64,000 nt of DNA from Propionicimonas sp020161015 (GCF_964266745.1 NZ_CAXWGX010000012.1:434001-498000); one strand, 5' to 3'; shown: positions 55,716 to 63,978, numbered from the stretch's first letter. A program made the numbers and translations. The notes: generated from the letters alone by a model not told the origin.

Positions 55716-57311
55716 GTGACCCAGTTTCCCCTCGCTCCGGACGCCTTCCACGTCTACGACACGACCCTGCGCGACGGCGCCCAGCAGGAGGGCCTGCAGC
55801 TCAGCGTCAACGACAAGCTGAAGATCGCCCGCCACCTCGACGACCTCGGGGTGGGGTTCATCGAGGGCGGGTGGCCGGGCGCCAACCCCAACGACACCGC
55901 CTTCTTCGCCCGGGCCGCCGCCGGGGAGCTCCAGCTCAAGAACGCGAAGCTGGTGGCCTTCGGCGCCACCAGGCGGGTCGGCGCGCGGGCGGAGGACGAC
56001 CCGCAGGTGCAGGCGCTGATCGACGCCGGGACCGAGGTCGTCTGCATCGTGGCCAAGAGCCACGACGAGCACGTCTTCCGTGCCCTCCACACCACGCTCG
56101 AGGAGAACCTCGCGATGGTGGCGGACACGGTCACCCACCTCGTCGCGAGCGGGCGCCGGGTGTTCGTCGACTGTGAGCACTTCTTCGACGGGTACCGGTC
56201 CAACCCGGACTACGCGCTCGAGGTCGTCCGCACCGCCGCGGAGGCCGGCGCGGAGGTCGTCGTGCTCTGCGACACCAACGGCGGCATGCTGCCGTCGTGG
56301 ATGGGCGACATCGTCTCGGCCGCGGCCCAGGTCGGCGTCGACCTCGGGATCCATTGCCACAACGACACCGGGTGCGCCGTCGCCAACACCCTCGCCGCCG
56401 TCGAGGCCGGCGTGATGCACGTCCAGGGCACGATGAACGGCCACGGCGAGCGCACCGGCAACGCGAACATCATCACCGTGGTGGCGAACCTCCAGCTGAA
56501 GTACGGGTGGCCGCTGCTGCCGCCGTCCTCGCTGGCGGAGGCGACCCGGATCAGCCATGCCATCTCCGGGGTCACCAACGTGCCGATGAACAACCGCCAG
56601 CCCTACGTCGGCGCGTCCGCCTTCGCCCACAAGGCCGGCCTGCACGCCTCGGCGATCAAGGTGGACGCCAACCTCTACCAGCACATCGACCCGACCCTCG
56701 TCGGCAACGACATGCGCATGCTCGTCTCCGACATGGCCGGGCGCGCCAACATCCAGATCAAGGGCTCCGAGCTCGGCTACGACCTGTCCAACCGCGAGCT
56801 GGCGGCGAAGGTCACCGACAAGGTGAAGGAGCGCGAGATGGACGGCTACTCCTACGAGTCCGCCGACGCGTCCTTCGAACTGCTGCTGCGCGAGGAGCTG
56901 GGCCTTCTCCAGGACTTCTTCGAGGTGATCAGCTGGCGGGTGCTCACCGGCCACGAGGTGAAGCCGGAGGGCGACTCCGAGGCGACGGTGAAGCTGCGCG
57001 CGAAGGGGGTCACCACCAACCTGGTGGGGGAGGGCCACGGCCCGCTGAACGCCCTCGATGTCGCGCTGCGCGGGGCGCTGATCCACGCCTACCCCCAGGT
57101 CGACGCCTTCGAGCTCACCGACTACAAGGTGCGCATCCTCGACCAGGGCCACGGCTCGGACGCGATCGTGCGGACCCTCATCGACATGTCCGACGGCGAA
57201 CGCACCTGGACCACCGTGGGCGTGGGCACCAACGTCATCGAGGCCTCGTGGGAGGCGCTCTACGACGGCTACCGCTGGGGGCTGCTCCAGCAGGAGGCCG
57301 TCGAGGCCTGA
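55716..57311 (+). CDS. cimA: (R)-citramalate synthase
   Basis: A DRE-TIM metallolyase that condenses pyruvate with acetyl-CoA to citramalate, opening a threonine-independent route to 2-oxobutyrate and isoleucine. 531 residues. The N-terminal YDTTLRDGAQQEGLQLSVNDKLKIA and IEGGWPGANPND are the signature of the citramalate branch; GIHCHNDTGCAVAN is the metal-binding HxH region and the C-terminal region (from about 395) is a LeuA-like dimer/allosteric domain. 2-isopropylmalate synthase (LeuA) is the alternative but lacks the WPGANPND pattern. GTG start by the CAGGAT hexamer; the frame is open back to 55671. Confidence 0.88.
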   Translation: MTQFPLAPDAFHVYDTTLRDGAQQEGLQLSVNDKLKIARHLDDLGVGFIEGGWPGANPNDTAFFARAAAGELQLKNAKLVAFGATRRVGARAEDDPQVQALIDAGTEVVCIVAKSHDEHVFRALHTTLEENLAMVADTVTHLVASGRRVFVDCEHFFDGYRSNPDYALEVVRTAAEAGAEVVVLCDTNGGMLPSWMGDIVSAAAQVGVDLGIHCHNDTGCAVANTLAAVEAGVMHVQGTMNGHGERTGNANIITVVANLQLKYGWPLLPPSSLAEATRISHAISGVTNVPMNNRQPYVGASAFAHKAGLHASAIKVDANLYQHIDPTLVGNDMRMLVSDMAGRANIQIKGSELGYDLSNRELAAKVTDKVKEREMDGYSYESADASFELLLREELGLLQDFFEVISWRVLTGHEVKPEGDSEATVKLRAKGVTTNLVGEGHGPLNALDVALRGALIHAYPQVDAFELTDYKVRILDQGHGSDAIVRTLIDMSDGERTWTTVGVGTNVIEASWEALYDGYRWGLLQQEAVEA

Positions 57312-57331
57312 ACCGTGCGGCCGCGCGCCGC

Positions 57332-57337
57332 TAGCCT
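57332..57337 (+). promoter_or_regulatory. -10 box of the DUF1707 gene
   Basis: TAGCCT ends 6 bases before ATG 57344; TGAACC at 57309 is a weak -35 at 17 bases. Confidence 0.55.
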
Positions 57338-57343
57338 TGGGCC

Positions 57344-58006
57344 ATGACCAGCGGGGGCGCGTACAGGGTGGGCAATGACGACCGCGAGCGGGCCGTCGCC
57401 GAACTGCGCCGGGCCGCCGAGGACGGGCGCCTGAGCGCGGAGGAGCTGGACGAGCGCACCGCGCGCGCCCGGTCGGCCCGCACGAACGACGAGCTGTCCG
57501 GCCTGCTCGCCGACCTCGGGTCGTCCGGCGCGGTCGCGATGCCGGTGCGGCTGCCGACGGCCGCCGAGGCGCTCGCCGCGCTCGCCCGGGTCGGCTACCG
57601 TCCCGACGACCCGCTCGTGCTCAACGCCGGGGTGTCGGGGGAGAGCCGCAGCGGGTCGTGGACGGTGCCACCGTTCATGATCGCCCGGGCCGGCATCGAG
57701 ACCGTCCGGATCGACTGCCTCCAGGCGAGCGCGGCCGCCGAGGTGATCGACCTGCTGGTCGAGGCCACCCTGGGCACGGTCGTGCTCGTGGTGCCGGAGG
57801 GCTGGGCGGTGAACGTCGACCAGGTGGTGAAGGGGATGGGAACCCTGAAGGTCGCCGTGCCGGGAGTGCCGGCGGCGGGGTGCCCGGTGTTCATCGTCCG
57901 CGGGTCGCTGAACATGGGCACGTTCAAGGCCCGCCACGCCACCCGGTTCGACCGGTGGCGCCTGCGCAGGCAGCAGCGTCGCCAGCGGGCGATCAGCGCG
58001 CGCTGA
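57344..58006 (+). CDS. DUF1707 / LiaF-like domain protein
   Basis: A 220-residue protein. Residues 6-60 form a DUF1707 domain (YRVGNDDRERAVAELRRAAEDGRLSAEELDERTARA), and residues about 125-200 form a beta-rich domain like the C terminus of LiaF (cell-wall-active antibiotic response). A single Leu/Ala-rich region is not hydrophobic enough to be a membrane helix. Many actinobacteria carry such proteins; the function is not known. Its 3' end overlaps deoA by 14 bases (57993-58006). Confidence 0.8.
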   Translation: MTSGGAYRVGNDDRERAVAELRRAAEDGRLSAEELDERTARARSARTNDELSGLLADLGSSGAVAMPVRLPTAAEALAALARVGYRPDDPLVLNAGVSGESRSGSWTVPPFMIARAGIETVRIDCLQASAAAEVIDLLVEATLGTVVLVVPEGWAVNVDQVVKGMGTLKVAVPGVPAAGCPVFIVRGSLNMGTFKARHATRFDRWRLRRQQRRQRAISAR

Positions 58007-59276
58007 CGCGCTCGAGCACCAGCGGACGCCGCTGTACCGGCTCCGCGCCGATCGTGGCCGCGCCGGCCAGGGCCTCCTTCGCCCGCTCCATCCGCTCCGG
58101 GGTGTCGGTGTGCAGGGTGAACAGCGGCTGCCCGGCGCTGACCCGGTCGCCGATCCCCGCGTGCCAGGTGACCCCGGCTGCCGCCTGCACCGGATCGCCC
58201 TGCTTCGCCCGTCCGGCCCCCAGCCGCCAGGCGGCGAGCCCGACCCCCATGGCATCGAGGCCGGTGAGGTAGCCGTCCGCGCCGGCTGTCACGACCTCGG
58301 TGTGCCGCGCGACGGGGAGCGGCGCGTCCGGATCCCCGCCCTGGGCGCGGATCATGGCCTTCCAGGTGTCCATCGCCCGGCCCGAGGCCAGGACGGCGGC
58401 CGGGTCGGCGTCGATCCCCGCGCAGTCGAGCATCTCCGCGGCGAGCGCCACCGTGAGTTCCACCACGTCGGCGGGACCGCCTCCGGCGAGCACCTCCACC
58501 GACTCCGCGACCTCCAGCCCGTTGCCGGCGGTGCGTCCCAGCGGGGCGTCCATGTCGGTGATCAGGGCGACCGTCCGCACCCCGGCGGCGGTGCCGATAC
58601 CGACCATCGTCTCGGCGAGCGCCTTCGAGTCGGCGAAGGTCTTCATGAACGCGCCGGCGCCGGTCTTCACGTCCAGGACGAGCGACGCGGTGCCCTCGGC
58701 GATCTTCTTGCTCATGATCGAGGCGGAGATCATCGGGATCGACTCGACGGTGGCGGTCACGTCACGCAGGGCGTAGAGCTTCTTGTCCGCCGGCGCGAGC
58801 CCGGAGCCCGCCGCGCAGATGACTGCTCCGACCGACTCCAGCTGGGCCAGCATCTCTGCGTTGGTCAGGCTCGCCCGCCAGCCGGGGATGGCCTCCAGCT
58901 TGTCGAGGGTGCCGCCGGTGTGGCCCAGCCCCCGTCCGGACAACTGCGGGACGGCGGCGCCGCAGGCCGCGACGAGCGGGGCGAGCGGGAGGGTGATCTT
59001 GTCGCCCACGCCCCCGGTGGAGTGCTTGTCGACCGTCGGACGGGACAGGCTGGAGAAGTCCATCCGCTCGCCGGTGGCGATCATCGCGTGGGTCCAGCGG
59101 CTCAGCTCAGCGCCGTCCAGCCCCCGGAAGAAGATGGCCATGGCCATCGACGACATCTGCTCGTCCGTGACCACGCCGTCGGTGTAGTTGCGGATCAGCC
59201 AGTCGATCGCCTCGTCACTGAGGCGACCTCCGTCCCGCTTGGTCCTGATCAGCTCCACGGCGTCGAAGGTGCTCAT
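57993..59276 (-). CDS. deoA: Thymidine phosphorylase
   Basis: A 427-residue pyrimidine-nucleoside phosphorylase splitting thymidine (and possibly other pyrimidine nucleosides) with phosphate. The family signature SGRGLGHTGGTLDKLE is at residues about 113-128, and DKHSTGGVGDKITLPLAPLVAACG precedes it. The start is ATG 59276 rather than the in-frame codon at 59288, because TATGGT (59284-59289, minus strand) lies 7 bases upstream of 59276. It is divergent from the dehydrogenase gene with only 23 bases between start codons. Confidence 0.93.
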   Translation of the reverse strand: MSTFDAVELIRTKRDGGRLSDEAIDWLIRNYTDGVVTDEQMSSMAMAIFFRGLDGAELSRWTHAMIATGERMDFSSLSRPTVDKHSTGGVGDKITLPLAPLVAACGAAVPQLSGRGLGHTGGTLDKLEAIPGWRASLTNAEMLAQLESVGAVICAAGSGLAPADKKLYALRDVTATVESIPMISASIMSKKIAEGTASLVLDVKTGAGAFMKTFADSKALAETMVGIGTAAGVRTVALITDMDAPLGRTAGNGLEVAESVEVLAGGGPADVVELTVALAAEMLDCAGIDADPAAVLASGRAMDTWKAMIRAQGGDPDAPLPVARHTEVVTAGADGYLTGLDAMGVGLAAWRLGAGRAKQGDPVQAAAGVTWHAGIGDRVSAGQPLFTLHTDTPERMERAKEALAGAATIGAEPVQRRPLVLERVSAR

Positions 59277-59283
59277 GAACGGC

Positions 59284-59293
59284 ACCATAGGCT
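59284..59293. promoter_or_regulatory. Overlapping divergent -10 boxes of deoA and the dehydrogenase gene
   Basis: Minus strand TATGGT (59284-59289) for deoA and plus strand TAGGCT (59288-59293) for the gene at 59300 share two bases. Each ends 6-7 bases before its start codon. Two polymerases cannot bind both at once. Confidence 0.6.
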
Positions 59294-59299
59294 AGGAGC

Positions 59300-60232
59300 A
59301 TGGCGAGACGCATCTGGTTGCCCTATCCCGACGTCGAGACCGCCCTGGAGGCTGTCGGACCGCTCCCCGAGGGGCTCGTGGCGGACTGCTTCCTCGCGGA
59401 CGGCACGTGGCCGGATTCGATCGCGGAGGTCGAGTTGCTGGTGGCGCCGTACATGCATCCGGCACCCGCGGTGATGGCCCGGGTGGGGGAGATGACCAGC
59501 CTCCGCGCGGTCCAGTTGCTCAGCGCCGGCTACGACAACTTCCTGCCCTTCCTTCCCGAAGGCGTCACCCTGAGCAACGCCGCCGGAGTGCACGACGCGA
59601 GCACGGCGGAACTGGCCGTGGCCCTGGCGCTGGCGAGCAACCGGCACCTCGACACCTACGCCCGGAACATGCCGTCCGGCACCTGGGGCAACGACTTCAG
59701 CACGTCGCTGGCCGACCGGCGGGTGCTCATCGTCGGCTACGGACGCATCGGCGCGGCGATCGAGCGGCGGCTCGCCGGGTTCGAGGTCGCCTCGGTCACC
59801 CGGGTCGCCCGCCGGGCCCGCACGGGCGAGCTGCCGGTGCACGCGATCGGCGAGCTCGGCTCGCTGCTGCCGGAGGCCGACGTGGTGTTCGTGATCACCC
59901 CGCTCACGCCGGACACCGAGCACCTCATCGGGGCCCCGGAACTCGCGGCGATGCCCCAGGACGCCCTGCTGGTGAACGTCGCCCGCGGTCGCGTGGTCGA
60001 CACCGAGGCCCTGGTGGCAGCGACGGCCACGGGTCGCATCCGGGCAGCCCTCGACGTCACCGATCCGGAGCCGCTCCCGCCCGACCATCCCCTGTGGCGC
60101 ACGCCCGGGGTGCTGATCAGCCCGCACGTGGGCGGCCAGAGCACCGCCTTCCAGCCGCGGATGCTGCGGCTCGTCCGGGAGCAGCTCGCGCGGTTCGCCG
60201 CGGGCGAGCCCCTGGCGAACATCGTCGCCTGA
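59300..60232 (+). CDS. D-isomer-specific 2-hydroxyacid dehydrogenase family protein
   Basis: A 310-residue NAD-dependent dehydrogenase. Rossmann motif VLIVGYGRIGAAIERRLAG (residues about 139-157), catalytic Arg in NVARGRVVD, Glu in DVTDPEPLPPDHPLW and His in SPHVGGQS. In mycobacterial and other actinobacterial gene order serA stands near leuB, but this protein lacks the C-terminal domains of SerA. The substrate (glyoxylate, hydroxypyruvate, other) is not determined. ATG start, leaderless pattern. Confidence 0.85.
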   Translation: MARRIWLPYPDVETALEAVGPLPEGLVADCFLADGTWPDSIAEVELLVAPYMHPAPAVMARVGEMTSLRAVQLLSAGYDNFLPFLPEGVTLSNAAGVHDASTAELAVALALASNRHLDTYARNMPSGTWGNDFSTSLADRRVLIVGYGRIGAAIERRLAGFEVASVTRVARRARTGELPVHAIGELGSLLPEADVVFVITPLTPDTEHLIGAPELAAMPQDALLVNVARGRVVDTEALVAATATGRIRAALDVTDPEPLPPDHPLWRTPGVLISPHVGGQSTAFQPRMLRLVREQLARFAAGEPLANIVA

Positions 60233-60249
60233 GCAGGAGCCCGCCCGGC

Positions 60250-60255
60250 TAGTCT
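60250..60255 (+). promoter_or_regulatory. -10 box of the FAH-family gene
   Basis: TAGTCT ends 7 bases before ATG 60263. Confidence 0.55.
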
Positions 60256-60262
60256 GACGCCC

Positions 60263-61066
60263 ATGCGCATCGCCAGATTCGTCGCCCAGGGCGACCCGAC
60301 GTTCGGTGTGGTCGAGCTCGCCGAGGACCAGGGACCCAATCCCGAGACGGTGGCCGTGGTGTCGGGCGACCCGCTCGCCGGACCGGTCCACTACACCGGC
60401 GAGCGCCTGACGCTGGCCGACGTGCGCCTGGTCGCCCCGGTGATCCCCCGCAGCAAGGTGATCGGCGTCGGGCGCAACTACGCAGAGCACGCGGCGGAGC
60501 AGGGTGCGCCGGTGCCGTCCTCGCCGCTGGTGTTCCTCAAGCCCAACACATCGGTGATCGGACCGGGGGAGCCGATCGTCTACCCCGCGGAGACGTCCAA
60601 CCTCCACTACGAGGGCGAGCTCGCCGTGGTGATCGGACGCATCTGCCGGCGGGTGCCGCCCGAGCGCGCGGCGGAGGTGGTGTTCGGCTACACGATCGCC
60701 AACGACGTGACCTGTCGGGACCTCCAGGCCGCGGACGGCCAGTGGACGCGCGCCAAGGGCTTCGACAGCTTCTGCCCGCTCGGTCCGTGGATCGCCACCC
60801 ACCTCGGCATGGATGAGGCCGGCCGGCTCGACCTGCTGACGAGCCTGAACGACGAGCCGGTTCAGACGGCCAACACCTCGGAGATGGTGCACTCCATCCC
60901 TGACCTCATCGCCTACGTCAGCTCGTTCACCACCCTGCTGCCCGGCGACGTCATCCTCTCCGGGACGCCGGCGGGCGTGGGCCCGATGGTCGCCGGCGAC
61001 CGGGTCAGCGTGACGATCTCCGGCATCGGCACCCTCACCAACCCGGTCGTCTCCGAGGAGGCCTGA
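60263..61066 (+). CDS. Fumarylacetoacetate hydrolase family protein
   Basis: A 267-residue FAH-fold enzyme. IGVGRNYAEHAAE (residues about 68-80), the metal-binding YEGELAVVIGRI and NDVTCRDLQ, and a C-terminal SGTPAGVGPM are typical of the FAHD1 / 2-hydroxyhepta-2,4-diene-1,7-dioate isomerase group; many members are acylpyruvate hydrolases or oxaloacetate decarboxylases. In many actinobacteria this gene precedes gltX; here the next gene is a CPBP protease. Confidence 0.88.
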   Translation: MRIARFVAQGDPTFGVVELAEDQGPNPETVAVVSGDPLAGPVHYTGERLTLADVRLVAPVIPRSKVIGVGRNYAEHAAEQGAPVPSSPLVFLKPNTSVIGPGEPIVYPAETSNLHYEGELAVVIGRICRRVPPERAAEVVFGYTIANDVTCRDLQAADGQWTRAKGFDSFCPLGPWIATHLGMDEAGRLDLLTSLNDEPVQTANTSEMVHSIPDLIAYVSSFTTLLPGDVILSGTPAGVGPMVAGDRVSVTISGIGTLTNPVVSEEA

Positions 61067-61067
61067 G

Positions 61068-62048
61068 GTGGCCTGGGCGGACGCGCTCAGGGCCCGCGTC
61101 GACGCCTGGGTCCGGCACGCGCCACGTCCGGGCGTCCGCTACCCGGAGGTGCTCGTCGTCGACGACCCGTCCGTTCCGGCGTGGCGGCGGGTCATGCTCG
61201 GGATCGGCGGCGCGCTGCTCGGCCTGGCCACGTACATGGTGCTGGCCCCGCTGGTGGCGTTCGCGATCATCCGGGCGTCGTGGTCCCTGGCGGGGAGCCC
61301 CGGCGACGTGCTGTCCTACACCGCGCAGGCGGCGTCCTTCGGGCTACCGGCGGGCATGGTGGCCACCCACCTGGCGCTGGCCACGCTGATCCCGATCAGC
61401 TTCGCGCTGGTGCTGTTCGTGCACCGGTTCCACCCGCGCTGGCTCACCTCCGTGCAGCCGGGCTTCCGCTGGCGCTACGCGCTCGTCACGGGCGGGGCCT
61501 CGCTGCTGGTCTTCGGCGGGGTGTGGGTGGTCTCCCGGATCGGCGAGCCGTGGGTGGTGGCTCCCGAGCCCGCCTTCTGGGGCTACGTCGTCGCGATCCT
61601 GCTCACGGCCCCGTTGCAGGCGGCGGCCGAGGAGTACTTCTTCCGTGGCTACCTGATGCAGGCGATCCACACCACCGCGCCGACCAGCCCCTGGTTCGCG
61701 GTGGTGGGCTCGTCGGCCGTGTTCGCCCTGCTGCACTCGGGCAACAGCCAGGCCCTGATCTACGCGTTCGCCTTCGGCCTCATCGCGGGCTGGCTGGCGA
61801 TGCGGACCGGCGGGCTGGAGGCCGGCATCGCGCTGCACGTGGTGAACAACCTGCTGACCTTCGGGTACGCGGCACTGTCGGGCACGATGGTCGAGACCTT
61901 CAGCGACCGCCAGGCCACCTGGGCCAGCCTCGCCTGGGCGGTGGGCGGCTTTGCGGCCTCGGCCGCCGTCGCCCTGTGGATCGCCCGCCGGATGCGGCTC
62001 GCCACGACCACCCCCGGCGCCCGGTTTGGTGCCCCGGCCGCGGTCTAG
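61068..62048 (+). CDS. CPBP family intramembrane metalloprotease
   Basis: A 326-residue membrane protein with about eight hydrophobic helices. The CPBP (Rce1/CAAX-like) motif AAEEYFFRGYLMQ (EExxxR) is near residue 187, followed by FALLHSG and HVVNN, which complete the metal site. GTG 61068 comes 1 base after the FAH stop. Family members act in bacteriocin immunity, protein prenylation-like processing or peptide signalling; no role can be given here. The stop TAG is directly followed by the TAGAGT box of the tRNA promoter. Confidence 0.85.
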   Translation: MAWADALRARVDAWVRHAPRPGVRYPEVLVVDDPSVPAWRRVMLGIGGALLGLATYMVLAPLVAFAIIRASWSLAGSPGDVLSYTAQAASFGLPAGMVATHLALATLIPISFALVLFVHRFHPRWLTSVQPGFRWRYALVTGGASLLVFGGVWVVSRIGEPWVVAPEPAFWGYVVAILLTAPLQAAAEEYFFRGYLMQAIHTTAPTSPWFAVVGSSAVFALLHSGNSQALIYAFAFGLIAGWLAMRTGGLEAGIALHVVNNLLTFGYAALSGTMVETFSDRQATWASLAWAVGGFAASAAVALWIARRMRLATTTPGARFGAPAAV

Positions 62049-62054
62049 TAGAGT
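62026..62054 (+). promoter_or_regulatory. tRNA-Gln promoter
   Basis: TTGGTG (62026-62031), 17-base spacer and TAGAGT (62049-62054), 30 bases before tRNA-Gln. The -35 box lies in the end of the protease gene. A second hexamer TAGTGT (62191-62196) may start tRNA-Glu separately. Confidence 0.5.
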
Positions 62055-62084
62055 CTCTGCTCGGCCCTCGTGGCCGGCAAACCC

Positions 62085-62156
62085 TGGGGTATGGGGTAAT
62101 TGGCAGCCCGCCGGATTCTGGTTCCGTCAGTCTAGGTTCGAGTCCTAGTACCCCAA
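62085..62156 (+). tRNA. tRNA-Gln (anticodon CTG)
   Basis: Acceptor stem TGGGGTA/TACCCCA, anticodon stem-loop 62111-62127 with CTG at 62118-62120, and T arm CTAGG-TTCGAGT-CCTAG. CCA is not encoded. Decodes CAG. Confidence 0.93.
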
Positions 62157-62226
62157 CGCAGTGGATTCCGAGTCGCCCGGCGCGGTTTGGTAGTGTTCGC
62201 TGACGTCGCTCTCGAGCGACAGCTAG

Positions 62227-62299
62227 GGCCCCGTTGTGTAGCGGCCTAGCACGCCGCCCTCTCAAGGCGGTAGCGCGGGTTCGAATCCCGTCGGGGCTA
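62227..62299 (+). tRNA. tRNA-Glu (anticodon CTC)
   Basis: Acceptor stem GGCCCCG/CGGGGCT with a G1-U72 pair, anticodon stem CCGCC/GGCGG with CTC at 62261-62263, T arm GCGGG-TTCGAAT-CCCGT. CCA is not encoded. Decodes GAG. The 3' half is the likely attachment site of the element that follows. Confidence 0.93.
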
Positions 62300-62391
62300 C
62301 AAGGTGAAACCCCTTGTCAGACGTAAGTCTGGCAAGGGGTTTTATTCGAACAGTGGGCCTAGGAAGGCCTACTCAACACAAATCCAACACA
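62254..62391. mobile_element. Probable attL region of an integrated element at tRNA-Glu
   Basis: The integrase and excisionase-like genes begin just right of tRNA-Glu and read towards it, the usual layout of a tRNA-targeted integrative element. The core is likely part of the 3' half of the tRNA (62254-62299). Two direct CAACACA repeats 11 bases apart (62374-62380 and 62385-62391) may be arm-type integrase sites. GC content falls visibly between 62330 and 62420. The far end lies outside the window. Confidence 0.6.
62307..62344 (+). terminator. Terminator after tRNA-Glu
   Basis: AAACCCCTTG (62307-62316) and CAGAC (62318-62322) pair with GTCTG (62327-62331) and CAAGGGGTTT (62333-62342) around a GTAA loop with one T-G mismatch; the T tract is in the 3' arm. 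Strong intrinsic terminator for the tRNA pair, possibly part of the inserted element. Confidence 0.85.
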
Positions 62392-62508
62392 GTTTCCGCC
62401 GCGTGAAGACGTTCTGGGCACTGTTAGAGGCTCTGCGCACGGCCGTCGCGATGGTCTGGACGGGGCTCCGGAACGCACCCCGGGGACGTCCGTGGAGCCG
62501 ACGGTTCC

Positions 62509-63672
62509 TCACGACCCAGCCGCCTTTCGGCGATCAGCCACGGCAGCCTGGCGGGCGGCATCCATCGCGTCTGCGATCGTGTCGAGCCGGTCGGCGAACA
62601 GATGGCCGTACAAGTCGAGAGTCATGGTCGCCGACTTGTGTCCGAGCATCCGCTGGACGACCTTGACGTCGGCGCCGGACGCGATCGCGAGCGAGGCCGC
62701 GGTGTGGCGGAACTCGTGGGGGTGGAAGTGCTTGGTGAACACCGGGACGGCGACCCCTCCGACCATCTTGGTGACCGGCTTTCCGGATGCGTCCACCTTG
62801 ACCACGCACAGACCCATCTCCTCCGCCGCCCGGGTCAGCGCTGCGCGCTGGAAGGTCTGGGAGCGCAGGACGGCGCCCCGGGGCCCACAGAACAGCAAGG
62901 CCTCCGGGGCTTGGCCGCGAACGAGGTCGGTCAGTTCGTCGACCAGGAAGGACGGAAAGGGAACCTCCCGCCGCTCGTGGCCCTTGGTGGCCCCCCAGGT
63001 CATCACTCCCTTGATCGGTGAGACCGACTCAGCGACAACGACACGCCGCCGGGCGAGGTCGACCCGCATGACCCGAAGCGCGGCCACCTCACCCCACCGA
63101 AGGCCGGTATAGGCAAGGAAGCGCACCAGCAGGCTCCACTGAGGGCCGCCGACCAGCTCGGCCATGTCCTCGACCTGGAGGTGGGTCAGGAACCGCTTCT
63201 CCGTCTCGTGGATTCGGGGCAGGGAGATCTGCTCGGCCACGTTACGTCCGATCCGGCCGTCACGTACCGCAGCGGCCAGCACTTGGGAGAACACGCGATG
63301 GATCTTCCGGACGGAGGCCGGCGCGAGCTTGAGGCTGGCGATCCACTGCTGAACGTCGGAATGGCGGATGTTGCCCAGCTGAACCTCAGCCCAACGAGGC
63401 TTGACGTGGACGTCGAGCACGTTCTGGTAGCGGTCGCGAGTCTTCGGCGTGATGTTCGTCTTGTCTGCGAGCCACTGGTCGGCCCACGGTCCCAGTTTCA
63501 CCTTGGCCCGAGACGGGTCGACGTAACTGCCGGCGAGCTTGGCGCGCTCAACCCCAACCAGGTACACCTCGGCGTCCTTCTTGCGTTCAAAGGACTTGCT
63601 GCGGCTCTTCCCGTCCAGCGTTCGCCAGCGCGCGTAATAGCTGCCGTTTGGCAGCTTGTCGATGGTTCCCAT
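62509..63672 (-). CDS. Phage-type tyrosine integrase
   Basis: A 387-residue tyrosine recombinase. N-terminal arm-binding AP2-like domain (SYYARWRTLDGKSRSKSFERKKDA), a SAM-like core-binding domain (about 58-150), and a catalytic domain with Arg192 (TGLRWGE), Lys230, His319 and Arg322 (HPHEFRH), His345 (LGHKS) and Tyr355 (LDLYGHL): all active-site residues present. It is of the actinophage / integrative plasmid type. The start is ATG 63672; no ribosome site is visible. It follows the small helix-turn-helix gene by 21 bases. Confidence 0.92.
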   Translation of the reverse strand: MGTIDKLPNGSYYARWRTLDGKSRSKSFERKKDAEVYLVGVERAKLAGSYVDPSRAKVKLGPWADQWLADKTNITPKTRDRYQNVLDVHVKPRWAEVQLGNIRHSDVQQWIASLKLAPASVRKIHRVFSQVLAAAVRDGRIGRNVAEQISLPRIHETEKRFLTHLQVEDMAELVGGPQWSLLVRFLAYTGLRWGEVAALRVMRVDLARRRVVVAESVSPIKGVMTWGATKGHERREVPFPSFLVDELTDLVRGQAPEALLFCGPRGAVLRSQTFQRAALTRAAEEMGLCVVKVDASGKPVTKMVGGVAVPVFTKHFHPHEFRHTAASLAIASGADVKVVQRMLGHKSATMTLDLYGHLFADRLDTIADAMDAARQAAVADRRKAAGS

Positions 63673-63693
63673 GCTGATTGCGTCCCAGAGCCT

Positions 63694-63978
63694 CTAGCCA
63701 GTCGCGCCGTACTGGCGGTCGAGCCAAGTGGCCACGTCGCTGCTCTTGTAGCGGATGCCGCGCGGTCCCAGGTGGAACGAGCGGGGGCCGATCCCCTGAT
63801 ACCGCCATGTGCGTAGCGTGGCAGGGGGCAGCCGCAGCATCAGCGCAACCTCCGCTGTGGTGAGGAGCTGGTCCTCGATCACCTTCGCCGGGTTCGAGGT
63901 GCCGGCCTGGCCGACCTCGTTCGCCGCAGGTTCTTCTGCAACACGGGCGGCAGATCCGGGGCTAGGTCTGGGAGTCAT
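63694..63978 (-). CDS. Helix-turn-helix excisionase-like protein
   Basis: A 94-residue protein whose second half is a MerR/AlpA-type winged helix (LLTTAEVALMLRLPPATLRTWRYQGIGPRSFHLGPRGIRYKSSDVATWL, residues about 39-87). Such genes next to an integrase encode excisionases or regulators. ATG 63978 has a strong ribosome site (AAGGAGG), unlike most chromosomal genes in the window. The first 35 residues are unstructured. Confidence 0.85.
   Translation of the reverse strand: MTPRPSPGSAARVAEEPAANEVGQAGTSNPAKVIEDQLLTTAEVALMLRLPPATLRTWRYQGIGPRSFHLGPRGIRYKSSDVATWLDRQYGATG

Noticed and set aside
53925..57152. Open frame of about 1075 codons on the minus strand opposite ilvE and cimA
   Set aside because: It crosses tpx in another frame and the ilvE promoter, shows no domain, and is a GC-bias artefact.
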